From assembly GCA_018882725.1 (NCBI GenBank), contig VERK01000105.1:1-7610 (forward strand): a stretch of 7,610 nucleotides of DNA, read 5' to 3'. Shown piece after piece: positions 1 to 5,878 of the stretch (the stretch's first letter is position 1; each line of letters starts with the position of its first letter). A program made the position numbers and the translations under genes. A model generated the notes under the pieces. That model ran no database searches. It had not been told where the DNA came from and worked only from the letters and a program-made list of their open reading frames with translations. This DNA comes from Actinomycetota bacterium (lineage in GTDB: Bacteria > Actinomycetota > Acidimicrobiia > Acidimicrobiales > Ilumatobacteraceae).

Positions 1-390
1 GCCTTCGAGGGTGGCGACGACATCGCGTACGTCACCGGCGACCACCCGCGTGTTCGCCGCCGCCAGCAATGCTTCCGAGTTACGGCCCAGATCTCCGCTC
101 GACGACATGACGACGAGTCGTTGATGCGACGGGAGTGGCGAGTAGTTGTCGGATCGCACGGTTTCGGCGCCCACGAACACGGTGTCGGCCGATCGGTGAA
201 GGAACAGGAACACGTCACGATCAGCCGGCCCGCCGAGCAGTGCCGAGGACCCTTCCAACGCGATGGCACCATCGGCCGTGGCGATCATCGACATCACGAC
301 CCAGGGACGGTCGGTGTAGGTGCGACGGTGCGATCCGTCGTACGCCTCGGGGATCGTCACCTCGCGTGGCGACGGGAAGAGCATGCGCAT
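1..390 (-). CDS. RibD C-terminal/dihydrofolate-reductase-like reductase, 3'-truncated by window edge
   Basis: The open frame reads from ATG at 390 to the left edge without a stop, giving the first 130 residues. The sequence has the N-terminal pattern of the RibD_C fold: a first strand and cofactor-site segment near residues 30-47 (WVVMSMIATADGAIALEG), then LGGPADRDVF at 52-61, then ADTVFVGAETVRSDNYSP at 68-85, which matches the family's DxxxVGxxTVRxDNP signature. Family members reduce a ribosylamino-pyrimidine in riboflavin synthesis, or act as dihydrofolate-reductase-like enzymes using NADPH. No deaminase domain precedes the reductase, so this is a stand-alone reductase and the exact substrate is open. 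The gene lies 14 nt after the quinone oxidoreductase stop codon, so it is probably co-transcribed with it. A second in-frame ATG at 384 is an alternative start. No strong Shine-Dalgarno sequence is seen. The family call is secure; a role in riboflavin or folate metabolism is only inferred. Confidence 0.85.
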   Translation of the reverse strand, partial: MRMLFPSPREVTIPEAYDGSHRRTYTDRPWVVMSMIATADGAIALEGSSALLGGPADRDVFLFLHRSADTVFVGAETVRSDNYSPLPSHQRLVVMSSSGDLGRNSEALLAAANTRVVAGDVRDVVATLEG

Positions 391-404
391 GGAAGCCCGT
401 GGAC

Positions 405-1379
405 CTACGGAACCAATGCGATCTTGCCGGCCACTTTTCGATCTTCGAGATCGTGCAGTGCGCGGGCGGCGGCGTCGAGTGCGTAGGTGACAGGTTCGAC
501 CGGCTGGAGACGACCCTGTGCGATCAGTTCGAGGACCTGCGTGAGCATGCGGTCGTTGAGGGCGGGGTTCTTTCCGGCCCAACCACCCCAGTCGACCCCG
601 GTGACCCGGCGGTTGCGTAGAAGCACCTGATTGGCCGGAAGTCTCGGAATTCCGCCGACGAATCCGATCACGAGGTACTGGCCATCATCGGTGAGCGCGC
701 GCAGAGACGTCTCGCCGAGCTCACCACCCACGGGGTCGTAGATGTAGTCGACTCCGCCGCCGGAAATCTCCTTGGCCTTCTCCTTGATCTCGTCGGGTGT
801 CAGCCGCGAATCGATCACAGCGTCGGCGCCGCGCTCGGTGGCCAACCTTCGCTTTTCATCGGTCGACGCGACAGCGATCACGCGTAAGCCGAGGGCATGA
901 CCCACGTCGACAGCACCGAGACCGACGCCGCTTCCGGCTCCGATCACCAGGAGCCACTTGCCAGCCTCCACGCGCGCGCGTTCGACGAGGGCGAACCACG
1001 CGGTGAGATAACTCTGCATGAAAGTGGCGGCCTGGCCATCGGACAGGTTGTCGGGAAGAACCATCACACGCTTGGCGGCCACCACGGCTTCGCTCGCGAA
1101 TCCACCCAATCCGACGTTGGCGAACACGCGCGTGCCGAGGGCGATTCCCTCGACATCGGGCGCCACCTCGGTGACGCGACCCACTACTTCCATTCCCGGT
1201 ACGAACGGCGTGGGCGGCTTGATCTGATACTTGCCCTGCACGAACAGTGCGTCGACGAAGTTCACTCCGCACGCGTTCACGGCGATGCGGACGCACGACG
1301 GGAACAGATCAGGTGACGGGCGATCCTCCACCACGAGATCGTCGATGGGTCCGAACTGACGGCAGACGATGGCGCGCAT
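405..1379 (-). CDS. Zinc-independent NADPH:quinone oxidoreductase family protein (MDR superfamily, zeta-crystallin-like)
   Basis: This 324-residue protein has the normal length and two-domain layout of zinc-free medium-chain reductases. The N-terminal GroES-like domain contains NACGVNFVDALFVQGKY at about 35-51 and PGMEVVGRVTEV at 61-72. The NAD(P)-binding Rossmann domain carries the glycine-rich LLVIGAGSGVGLGAVDVG at 143-160 and the GADAVIDSR strand at 184-192. It ends with the typical DAAARALHDLEDRKVAGKIAL segment at 302-322. The clustered cysteines that bind structural zinc in alcohol dehydrogenases are absent. Such enzymes reduce quinones or enoyl-type carbonyl compounds with NADPH in the cytosol; the substrate cannot be told from sequence. 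The ATG at 1379 fits the family N-terminus (MRAIVCRQFG) and has a TANNNT box 6 nt upstream, so it may be the first gene of a two-gene unit with the RibD-like gene. Acyl-CoA reductases share this fold and remain an alternative. Confidence 0.9.
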   Translation of the reverse strand: MRAIVCRQFGPIDDLVVEDRPSPDLFPSCVRIAVNACGVNFVDALFVQGKYQIKPPTPFVPGMEVVGRVTEVAPDVEGIALGTRVFANVGLGGFASEAVVAAKRVMVLPDNLSDGQAATFMQSYLTAWFALVERARVEAGKWLLVIGAGSGVGLGAVDVGHALGLRVIAVASTDEKRRLATERGADAVIDSRLTPDEIKEKAKEISGGGVDYIYDPVGGELGETSLRALTDDGQYLVIGFVGGIPRLPANQVLLRNRRVTGVDWGGWAGKNPALNDRMLTQVLELIAQGRLQPVEPVTYALDAAARALHDLEDRKVAGKIALVP

Positions 1380-1385
1380 GCGGCA

Positions 1386-1391
1386 ACGGTA
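1386..1391 (-). promoter_or_regulatory. Putative -10 box (TACCGT) for a leaderless transcript of the quinone oxidoreductase gene
   Basis: On the minus strand the hexamer TACCGT matches the actinobacterial -10 pattern TANNNT and ends 6 nt before the ATG at 1379. Transcription starting 6-7 nt after the box would begin at or next to the A of the start codon, giving an mRNA without a leader. No convincing -35 hexamer is seen. The same spacing occurs at two other gene starts in the window, which raises confidence. Confidence 0.5.
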
Positions 1392-1409
1392 GGTGATTGG
1401 GCGTCAGAA

Positions 1410-1425
1410 CCGGCATTTTTGCCGG
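1410..1425 (-). terminator. Hairpin after upp, possible weak terminator
   Basis: A perfect 6-bp inverted repeat (CCGGCA / TGCCGG) encloses a 4-nt loop. A 2-nt bulge would allow two more A-T pairs outside it. It lies about 25 nt past the upp stop codon and just upstream of the quinone oxidoreductase promoter box. Read on the minus strand it is followed only by TTCTG, not a clear T-run, so it could instead slow polymerase, stabilise the mRNA end, or be a regulatory site near the next promoter. Confidence 0.4.
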
Positions 1426-1449
1426 GGTTTCGCACCCATGAGGGAAAGG

Positions 1450-2085
1450 TCAGTGGGGGGCGCCGAATTGGCGATCGCCGGCGTCGCCCAAGCCCGGCAC
1501 GATGAACGCGTTCTCGTTCAATCGCTCGTCGACCGACGCCGTGTAGATCACGAGATTCGATCCCTGCTTGCGCAGGAATTCGATTCCTTCCGGCGCCGCC
1601 AACACGCACACCACGATGATCGGACCGGTGGCATGGCGTTCGAGCAACAACTCGACCGCATGTGCGAGCGAACCGCCGGTCGCCAACATCGGATCGAGCA
1701 CGATGCACGTGCGACCCGCCAGCGACTCGGGCAACTTGTTCACGTACGGCTTGGGCTGGAACGTGTGCTCGTCGCGACTGATGCCCACGAATCCCACGTC
1801 GGCGTTGGGCATGAGTTCTTGTGCCGCGTGCACGAATCCGAGGCCGGCCCGCAACACCGGCACCACCACTGGTTGGCTCGCCAACGCGCGGCCGTCGGTC
1901 TCGACCAGCGGCGTCTTCACGCGAACTGCCTTGGTGGCCAGATCGCGCGTGGCTTCGGCCAGCAGCAGAATGCCCACCCGCTCGAGTTCTTGACGGAACA
2001 ACGCGTTGGGTGTGCTCGCGTCGCGGATCCGCGTGAGCGAATCGGCGATGAGTGGGTGGTCGACGACGTGGACTTCAACGGGCAT
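1450..2085 (-). CDS. upp: Uracil phosphoribosyltransferase (UPRT)
   Basis: UPRT converts uracil and PRPP to UMP and pyrophosphate in cytosolic pyrimidine salvage. The 211-residue product matches the usual length of about 208-210. Visible motifs are VVPVLRAGLGF at 74-84, the PRPP-binding loop VLDPMLATGGS at 129-139, and the uracil-recognising C-terminus FIVPGLGDAGDRQFG at 194-208. The frame stays open upstream to 2235, but that stretch is out-of-frame add coding sequence. Family alignment starts at MPVEVHVVDHPLIAD, so the ATG at 2085 is chosen. The gene begins 17 nt after the add stop codon, with no recognisable promoter box and only a weak ribosome-binding site, so it is probably the last gene of the oxygenase-add-upp unit. 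Its position next to adenosine deaminase and near a nucleoside transporter supports a salvage role. Confidence 0.97.
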   Translation of the reverse strand: MPVEVHVVDHPLIADSLTRIRDASTPNALFRQELERVGILLLAEATRDLATKAVRVKTPLVETDGRALASQPVVVPVLRAGLGFVHAAQELMPNADVGFVGISRDEHTFQPKPYVNKLPESLAGRTCIVLDPMLATGGSLAHAVELLLERHATGPIIVVCVLAAPEGIEFLRKQGSNLVIYTASVDERLNENAFIVPGLGDAGDRQFGAPH

Positions 2086-2102
2086 GCGCCCATTGTTCCA
2101 GA

Positions 2103-3194
2103 TCAGCGGGTGGCGGCTCCCAATGTCTGCTCGGCTCGCGCCAGGGCGTACCGGGGCTTGATGAGGCCGCTGATGATCCGGAGCCGCTCGGGGAACGGGG
2201 CGAAGGCGCTCTTCATGGCGTTGACCGTGAGCCATTCGAAATCGTCGACTCCCCAGCCGAAGGCCTCCGACAACTGCGCGAACTCCTTCGACATGCTCGT
2301 GTTGCTCATGAGTCGGTTGTCGGTGTTGACCGTGACGCGGAAGCGCAGGCGGCGGAGCATCCCGATCGGATGTTCGGCAATCGACCCGCAGACACCGGTG
2401 TTCACGTTGCTGGTGGGGCAGAGCTCGAGCGGGATGCGGCGGTCGCGCACGACCGCCGCGAGCCGGCCGAGTTGCTCGTTACCCGGCTCCCCGGTGATGT
2501 CGTCGACGATGCGCACACCGTGACCGAGCCGCTCGGCCCCGCACAACTGCACCGCTTCCCAGATGCTCGGTAGGCCGAAGGCTTCACCCGCGTGAATCGT
2601 GGTGTGGAAGTTCTCGCGCTGCACGTGGTTGAACGCCTCGAGATGGCGCGTGGGCGGATAACCGGCTTCGGCGCCGGCGATGTCGAAGCCGACCACTCCT
2701 TCGTCGCGCCACCGCACCGCCAGCTCGGCGATCTCGAGACTGCGCGCCGCCGTGCGCATGGCCGAGCAGATGGCGTAGATCGTGAGATCGGTTCCGGCCG
2801 AGCCACGGCGAAAGCCGTCGAGGATGGCCTTCATCACTTCGTCGAGAGTGAGACCCTTCTCGGTGCACAGTTCGGGAGCCATACGTACTTCGGCGTACAC
2901 CACGCCGTCGTTGGCCAGATCGCGGGCGCACTCGAACGAGACGCGCTCGATCGCATCGCGGTCTTGCATCACGCCGACGGTGTGCGCGAACGTCTCGAGG
3001 TACAGCACGAGGTCGTTGCGCTTGGCTCCGCGATGGAACCACTTCGACAGATCGTCGACATCGCTGGTGGGCAGACCCTTGTAGCCGTACTCGGCGGCCA
3101 GTTCGATCACCGTCTGCGGGCGGACTCCGCCGTCGAGGTGATCGTGCAGGAGAACCTTGGGGTACTGGATGAAATCGGCGACGTCGTTGCTCAT
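2103..3194 (-). CDS. add: Adenosine deaminase
   Basis: This enzyme hydrolyses adenosine or deoxyadenosine to inosine or deoxyinosine plus ammonia. The 363-residue length fits the family. The zinc ligands are recognisable: H17 and H19 in LLHDHLDGG, H201 in the HAGE motif, and D292 in NTDNRLMS. E204 of HAGE is the catalytic glutamate and H225 in LGHGVRI is the active-site histidine. The substrate-site motif LELCPTSN lies at 256-263. The residue after the metal-binding aspartate is Asn293, where classical enzymes have a second Asp; I recall TDN as usual in actinobacterial versions. The ATG overlaps the TGA of the upstream oxygenase gene (ATGA) and no clear Shine-Dalgarno sequence is present, so translation is probably coupled. 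Adenine deaminase and futalosine-pathway relatives share the fold, but the HDHLDGG N-terminus favours adenosine deaminase. Confidence 0.95.
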   Translation of the reverse strand: MSNDVADFIQYPKVLLHDHLDGGVRPQTVIELAAEYGYKGLPTSDVDDLSKWFHRGAKRNDLVLYLETFAHTVGVMQDRDAIERVSFECARDLANDGVVYAEVRMAPELCTEKGLTLDEVMKAILDGFRRGSAGTDLTIYAICSAMRTAARSLEIAELAVRWRDEGVVGFDIAGAEAGYPPTRHLEAFNHVQRENFHTTIHAGEAFGLPSIWEAVQLCGAERLGHGVRIVDDITGEPGNEQLGRLAAVVRDRRIPLELCPTSNVNTGVCGSIAEHPIGMLRRLRFRVTVNTDNRLMSNTSMSKEFAQLSEAFGWGVDDFEWLTVNAMKSAFAPFPERLRIISGLIKPRYALARAEQTLGAATR

Positions 3195-4081
3195 GCGGGG
3201 GCTTTCGTTCGAGCGCGGCCATCGAGGCGACGCAGGGGGAGATCGGGGGTTCGCTGCAGCCAGTTCCAGGTCGGATACTCGGCCGCTTCGGCGATGCAGT
3301 GAAGCGAATACGCGTGGCGGCTCGTTCCGCTGCGGTTGACGTCGCTCCAGTGCGGCAGGAGGCCGTGCAGAATCACGAGCGTGCCCGCACTCACTTCGAG
3401 GGGCACGAGTCCATCGCTCGGAGCGGGCAGCGGCTGCGGATCGTGTTCGATGAACTCGGCACCATCGTCGTTGCGCGCTCCGAGTCGGCGATACGTCTTG
3501 CGCAGAGTGGTGCGATGCCCGCCGGGCTGAGCCCAGAGACAGCCGTTCTCGAGGGTGGCGTCTTCGAGCGCGAACCAGAATCCGGTCACTGTGATGGGGT
3601 CGGTGTACAGGAACGTGGCGTCCTGGTGGCAGCCGACTTCACCACCGATGAACGGCTGCTTGCAGATGTACATGCTCTGCAGTGCGAGGGCGTCGGGCAT
3701 TCCGATGTCGGCCGCCACGTCGGCGAGGACGGGTGAGTACGAGAACTCTTCGAAGACATCGTCGAGATCGTGCAGTGCATGGCCGATCTTGTTGACGCTC
3801 AGTTCCTTCGGCTGCCCGAGTCGACCGTCGGGGCCGAACGCTTCCTCTTCGAAGAAGCAGTGGATGCCGGTAGCCGATGCCATGAATTGCTCGTCGGCAT
3901 GGCGCTCTTGTTCGTTGGTGGTGAAGACGCTGCGATTGGCGTCAGGGTCGAACGACGTGAGGATGTGCTCGGCGCGGGCCTTCACCCGTGCGCAGACGTC
4001 ACGGGTCACGAAGTCGGGGATCACCAGGAAGCCGTCACGCTCGTAACGCTCGATCTGATCGTCGGTGAGTACGCGTCCCAT
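3191..4081 (-). CDS. Phytanoyl-CoA dioxygenase family Fe(II)/2-oxoglutarate oxygenase, PHYHD1-like
   Basis: This 296-residue enzyme belongs to the PhyH branch of non-haem iron, 2-oxoglutarate-dependent oxygenases, cytosolic here because no signal peptide is seen. The predicted iron ligands are H152 and D154 (CHQDATFLY) and H244 (LLPHWSD); R255 (SRHAYSLH) is placed to bind 2-oxoglutarate. The N-terminus has the typical family pattern DDQIERYERDGFLVIPDF. Segments SVNKIGHALH (95-104), QSMYICKQP (135-143), FLYTDP (157-162), EDATLENGCLW (173-183) and WNWLQ (272-276) closely follow the animal protein PHYHD1 as I recall it, including spacing, more than human phytanoyl-CoA hydroxylase. The frame is open upstream to 4315, but those 78 residues lie over queF and are low-complexity; the ATG at 4081 matches the family start and has a TANNNT box 6 nt upstream. 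The stop overlaps the add start. The substrate is unknown; the neighbours suggest a nucleoside- or base-related compound, which is inference only. Confidence 0.93.
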   Translation of the reverse strand: MGRVLTDDQIERYERDGFLVIPDFVTRDVCARVKARAEHILTSFDPDANRSVFTTNEQERHADEQFMASATGIHCFFEEEAFGPDGRLGQPKELSVNKIGHALHDLDDVFEEFSYSPVLADVAADIGMPDALALQSMYICKQPFIGGEVGCHQDATFLYTDPITVTGFWFALEDATLENGCLWAQPGGHRTTLRKTYRRLGARNDDGAEFIEHDPQPLPAPSDGLVPLEVSAGTLVILHGLLPHWSDVNRSGTSRHAYSLHCIAEAAEYPTWNWLQRTPDLPLRRLDGRARTKAPA

Positions 4082-4087
4082 GTCTGA

Positions 4088-4093
4088 AGCGTA
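4088..4093 (-). promoter_or_regulatory. Putative -10 box (TACGCT) for the oxygenase-add-upp unit
   Basis: TACGCT on the minus strand fits TANNNT and ends 6 nt before the ATG at 4081, the spacing expected for a leaderless actinobacterial transcript. It shares a 55-bp intergenic region with an oppositely directed box for queF, so the two upstream promoter regions overlap. No good -35 hexamer is apparent. Confidence 0.5.
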
Positions 4094-4123
4094 ACGCTCG
4101 GTCGCAGATTCGGGATTTCGCCG

Positions 4124-4129
4124 TACCCT
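4124..4129 (+). promoter_or_regulatory. Putative -10 box (TACCCT) for queF
   Basis: TACCCT fits TANNNT and ends 7 nt before the queF ATG, so transcription would start at or beside the A of the start codon. The seven intervening bases (GGGGGTC) are too close to the ATG to act as a normal Shine-Dalgarno sequence if transcription starts where predicted. No clear -35 hexamer is seen. Confidence 0.5.
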
Positions 4130-4136
4130 GGGGGTC

Positions 4137-4559
4137 ATGAATGCCACACCGGCACGACTCGATCCGCACGATGCAGCCACTCTCGACCGCCTGACGGTCC
4201 TGGGTCGCGAGGTTCGTGAGGCCATCCCGCACGTCGAGGTCTTCCCGGCGCCGGCCGATGTGGAGATCGTGCGGTTCACCACCGACGAGCTGGCGTCGAT
4301 GTGCCCGGTCACCAATCAGCCCGACCTGTCACGTGTCGTGATCGAGTATCACCCGGGTGAGTGGTGCGTGGAGTCGAAGAGCCTCAAGTTGTACTTGTGG
4401 GGCTTTCGCGATCGCGCGGTGTTCGCCGAGGCGCTCACGGCCGAGATCGCGCGCGAGATCATGGACACGGCCCGACCGTTGTCGGTGACCGTGACGCTCA
4501 CGCAGAAGCCACGCGGTGGCATCGAAGTCGAGGCCGTCGCTCGCCTCGGCTCACGCTGA
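4137..4559 (+). CDS. queF: QueF: NADPH-dependent 7-cyano-7-deazaguanine (preQ0) reductase, short unimodular type
   Basis: QueF reduces the nitrile of preQ0 to the amine preQ1 with NADPH, a step of queuosine biosynthesis for tRNA anticodons. The 140-residue protein is the short single-domain form. It has the active-site segment MCPVTNQPDL with Cys56 as the nucleophile that forms the thioimide and Asp63 as the likely proton donor, the family motif ESKSLKLY at 79-86 that binds NADPH, and PRGGIEVE at 125-132. Glu99 is retained, but the preceding residue, histidine in FHE of classical enzymes, is Ala98 (FAE). The stretch DRAVFAEA replaces the usual NHGDFHED-like sequence, so this is a divergent member. 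It is the only gene on the plus strand, divergent from the oxygenase and convergent with the ABC operon. No other queuosine gene is in the window. The intact ESKSLKLY argues against the archaeal amidinotransferase relative QueF-L. Confidence 0.93.
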   Translation: MNATPARLDPHDAATLDRLTVLGREVREAIPHVEVFPAPADVEIVRFTTDELASMCPVTNQPDLSRVVIEYHPGEWCVESKSLKLYLWGFRDRAVFAEALTAEIAREIMDTARPLSVTVTLTQKPRGGIEVEAVARLGSR

Positions 4560-4589
4560 CACGTTCTGAGCGTCAGCGCTGAGCGTCAG
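4554..4589. terminator. Convergent-gene repeat, probable bidirectional terminator
   Basis: The 26-bp gap between queF and the convergent permease gene, with both stop codons, is built from one repeated word. CTGAGCGTCAG occurs at 4566-4576 and again at 4579-4589, each a small CTGA-GCG-TCAG hairpin. CGCTGAC at 4554-4560 pairs with GTCAGCG at 4572-4578 (7 bp, 11-nt loop), and CAGCGCTG at 4574-4581 is a palindrome. Several mutually exclusive hairpins are possible on either strand. There is no T-run on either side, so classic intrinsic termination is uncertain; the position fits a shared terminator for converging transcripts. Confidence 0.5.
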
Positions 4590-5878
4590 TGGGATTCGCC
4601 AGGTCGGTAGGGAAGTCCGGCGTGCGCGGGCGGCCGCAACTGCTGCCGGGCTCCCGCCAACACGATCACGGTCACGATGTACGGCGTGGCGGCCACGAAT
4701 TCCGACGGAACCTTGTCGACCACGTTGTACGCGATCACCAGACACACCGCGGCGGCCAGACAACTCGTGACGATCACCGATCGCTTGCGTAGCACCATCA
4801 CGCCCGCCACGATCACCAATGCCACCGCGGCCACCAACAACAACGCCGGAACGTTGCGTTCGTCGCGGAACTTGAGTGCGGTCGGGAATCCGAACAGGAG
4901 CGACCCGCGGAACACACCCCACGGTTGCCAGTTGCCGAAGATCGTCGTGGCCAGACCGATGAAGCCCTGGCCGCCGGTCTGCCCCTGGCGATACGTGCTG
5001 GTGAACACACACGACAAGTACGCGCCACCGAACGCCGCGAGCGCGCCACTGATCGCCATCGCCTGATACCGCAGACGATTGATCGCCACGCCGAGTGATT
5101 CACCGGCCTGCGGTGACTCACCGCTCGAACGTAGACGCAGACCCCACCGGGTGCGCCACAACACGTACACCGACAGCGGGATGATGGCGATGGCCAGGAT
5201 CGTGGGCAGGTACACGTCACTCACGAGTCCGCGAATGAAGCCGGCCATGTCGGGAACCAACGGGACGTCGTGCTTGTCCTCGAACCACCTCAAGATGTCG
5301 GGGCTCTTCCAGTTGCCGATTCGTCCACCGGCCAGGAACGGCATGTCGAACTCGCCGTATCCGCCCTTGCCGGGAGGTGACTGGCTCTCGCCGCCACCTT
5401 TCTGGCCCTTGAAGAAGATGATCGAGAGATACTCGGTGGAGCCGGCGGCCAGCGTGTTGATGGCGATACCCGACACGACGTGATCGACGTTGAAGCGAAC
5501 GGTCGCCAACGCGTGCAGCAGGCCCACGAGCATGCCGCCGACGAGAGCCAGCGCGATACCACCCCACGACCCCCACTTCCAGGCGCCGTAGCCACCGCAC
5601 CACGAGCCGATGATCATCATGCCCTCGATGCCGATGTTCACGATGCCGGCACGCTCGGCCCAGAGACCGGCGAGACCGGCCAGCAGAATCGGCGTGGCCA
5701 CTCGCAACGTCGACGAGACGGTGCCCGAGCTCGTGATGTCGTCGGCGTCGGCGATGATGCGCACGATCGAGAAGATCAAGAGTCCGCCGAGCCACAAGAT
5801 GGACGCTCGGCGCAAGGGCGACAGGTTCTTCCACGCCAACGAGCGCGGAGCGGTGGTGGGCTGCATGGTGGCGGTCAC
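4586..5878 (-). CDS. ABC transporter permease, nucleoside/simple-sugar (NupQ/BmpA-associated) type, with an enlarged loop
   Basis: This is the second inner-membrane permease of a BmpA-type uptake system. It contains the family signatures GLWAERAGIVNIGIEGMM (71-88), RFNVDHVVSGIAINTLA (128-144), SGESPQAGESLGV (252-264) and GFIGLATTIFGNWQPWG (305-321), and ends with RPPAHAGLPY (415-424). There are about ten hydrophobic segments. At 430 residues it is clearly longer than typical relatives of about 300-330. A polar Gly- and Pro-rich insert lies at about 158-212, and an extra pair of hydrophobic segments at about 363-405 lies before the conserved C-terminus. The start is set at GTG 5878 because it forms a GTGA overlap with the upstream permease stop and has GGAGG 7 nt upstream; ATG 5866 is the alternative, and the open frame continues to 5938 inside the upstream gene. 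Nucleoside is the favoured substrate class, from family and neighbours. Confidence 0.93.
   Translation of the reverse strand: MTATMQPTTAPRSLAWKNLSPLRRASILWLGGLLIFSIVRIIADADDITSSGTVSSTLRVATPILLAGLAGLWAERAGIVNIGIEGMMIIGSWCGGYGAWKWGSWGGIALALVGGMLVGLLHALATVRFNVDHVVSGIAINTLAAGSTEYLSIIFFKGQKGGGESQSPPGKGGYGEFDMPFLAGGRIGNWKSPDILRWFEDKHDVPLVPDMAGFIRGLVSDVYLPTILAIAIIPLSVYVLWRTRWGLRLRSSGESPQAGESLGVAINRLRYQAMAISGALAAFGGAYLSCVFTSTYRQGQTGGQGFIGLATTIFGNWQPWGVFRGSLLFGFPTALKFRDERNVPALLLVAAVALVIVAGVMVLRKRSVIVTSCLAAAVCLVIAYNVVDKVPSEFVAATPYIVTVIVLAGARQQLRPPAHAGLPYRPGESH

Noticed and set aside
121..620. Two overlapping plus-strand open frames near the left edge
   Set aside because: They are antisense to the RibD-like and quinone oxidoreductase genes, which have clear family motifs. 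The plus-strand products are Arg-rich without recognisable features.
2086..2235. A 50-residue N-terminal extension of UPRT
   Set aside because: It is out-of-frame add sequence. The UPRT family begins at the ATG at 2085, and the resulting length of 211 is normal.
1393..2523. A 376-residue open frame on the plus strand
   Set aside because: It lies antisense to upp and add, is rich in Arg, Gln and His, and has no recognisable domain. It is a typical mirror frame of high-GC genes.
2592..3302. A 236-residue plus-strand open frame
   Set aside because: It is antisense to add and the oxygenase end and shows no domain. The minus-strand genes explain the region.
4082..4136. A preQ1 riboswitch before queF
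   Set aside because: The gap is only 55 bp and shared with a divergent promoter, and the predicted leaderless start leaves no room for an aptamer.
4082..4315. A 78-residue N-terminal extension of the oxygenase
   Set aside because: It overlaps queF and both promoter boxes, is low-complexity and Ser/Arg-rich, and family similarity begins at the ATG at 4081.
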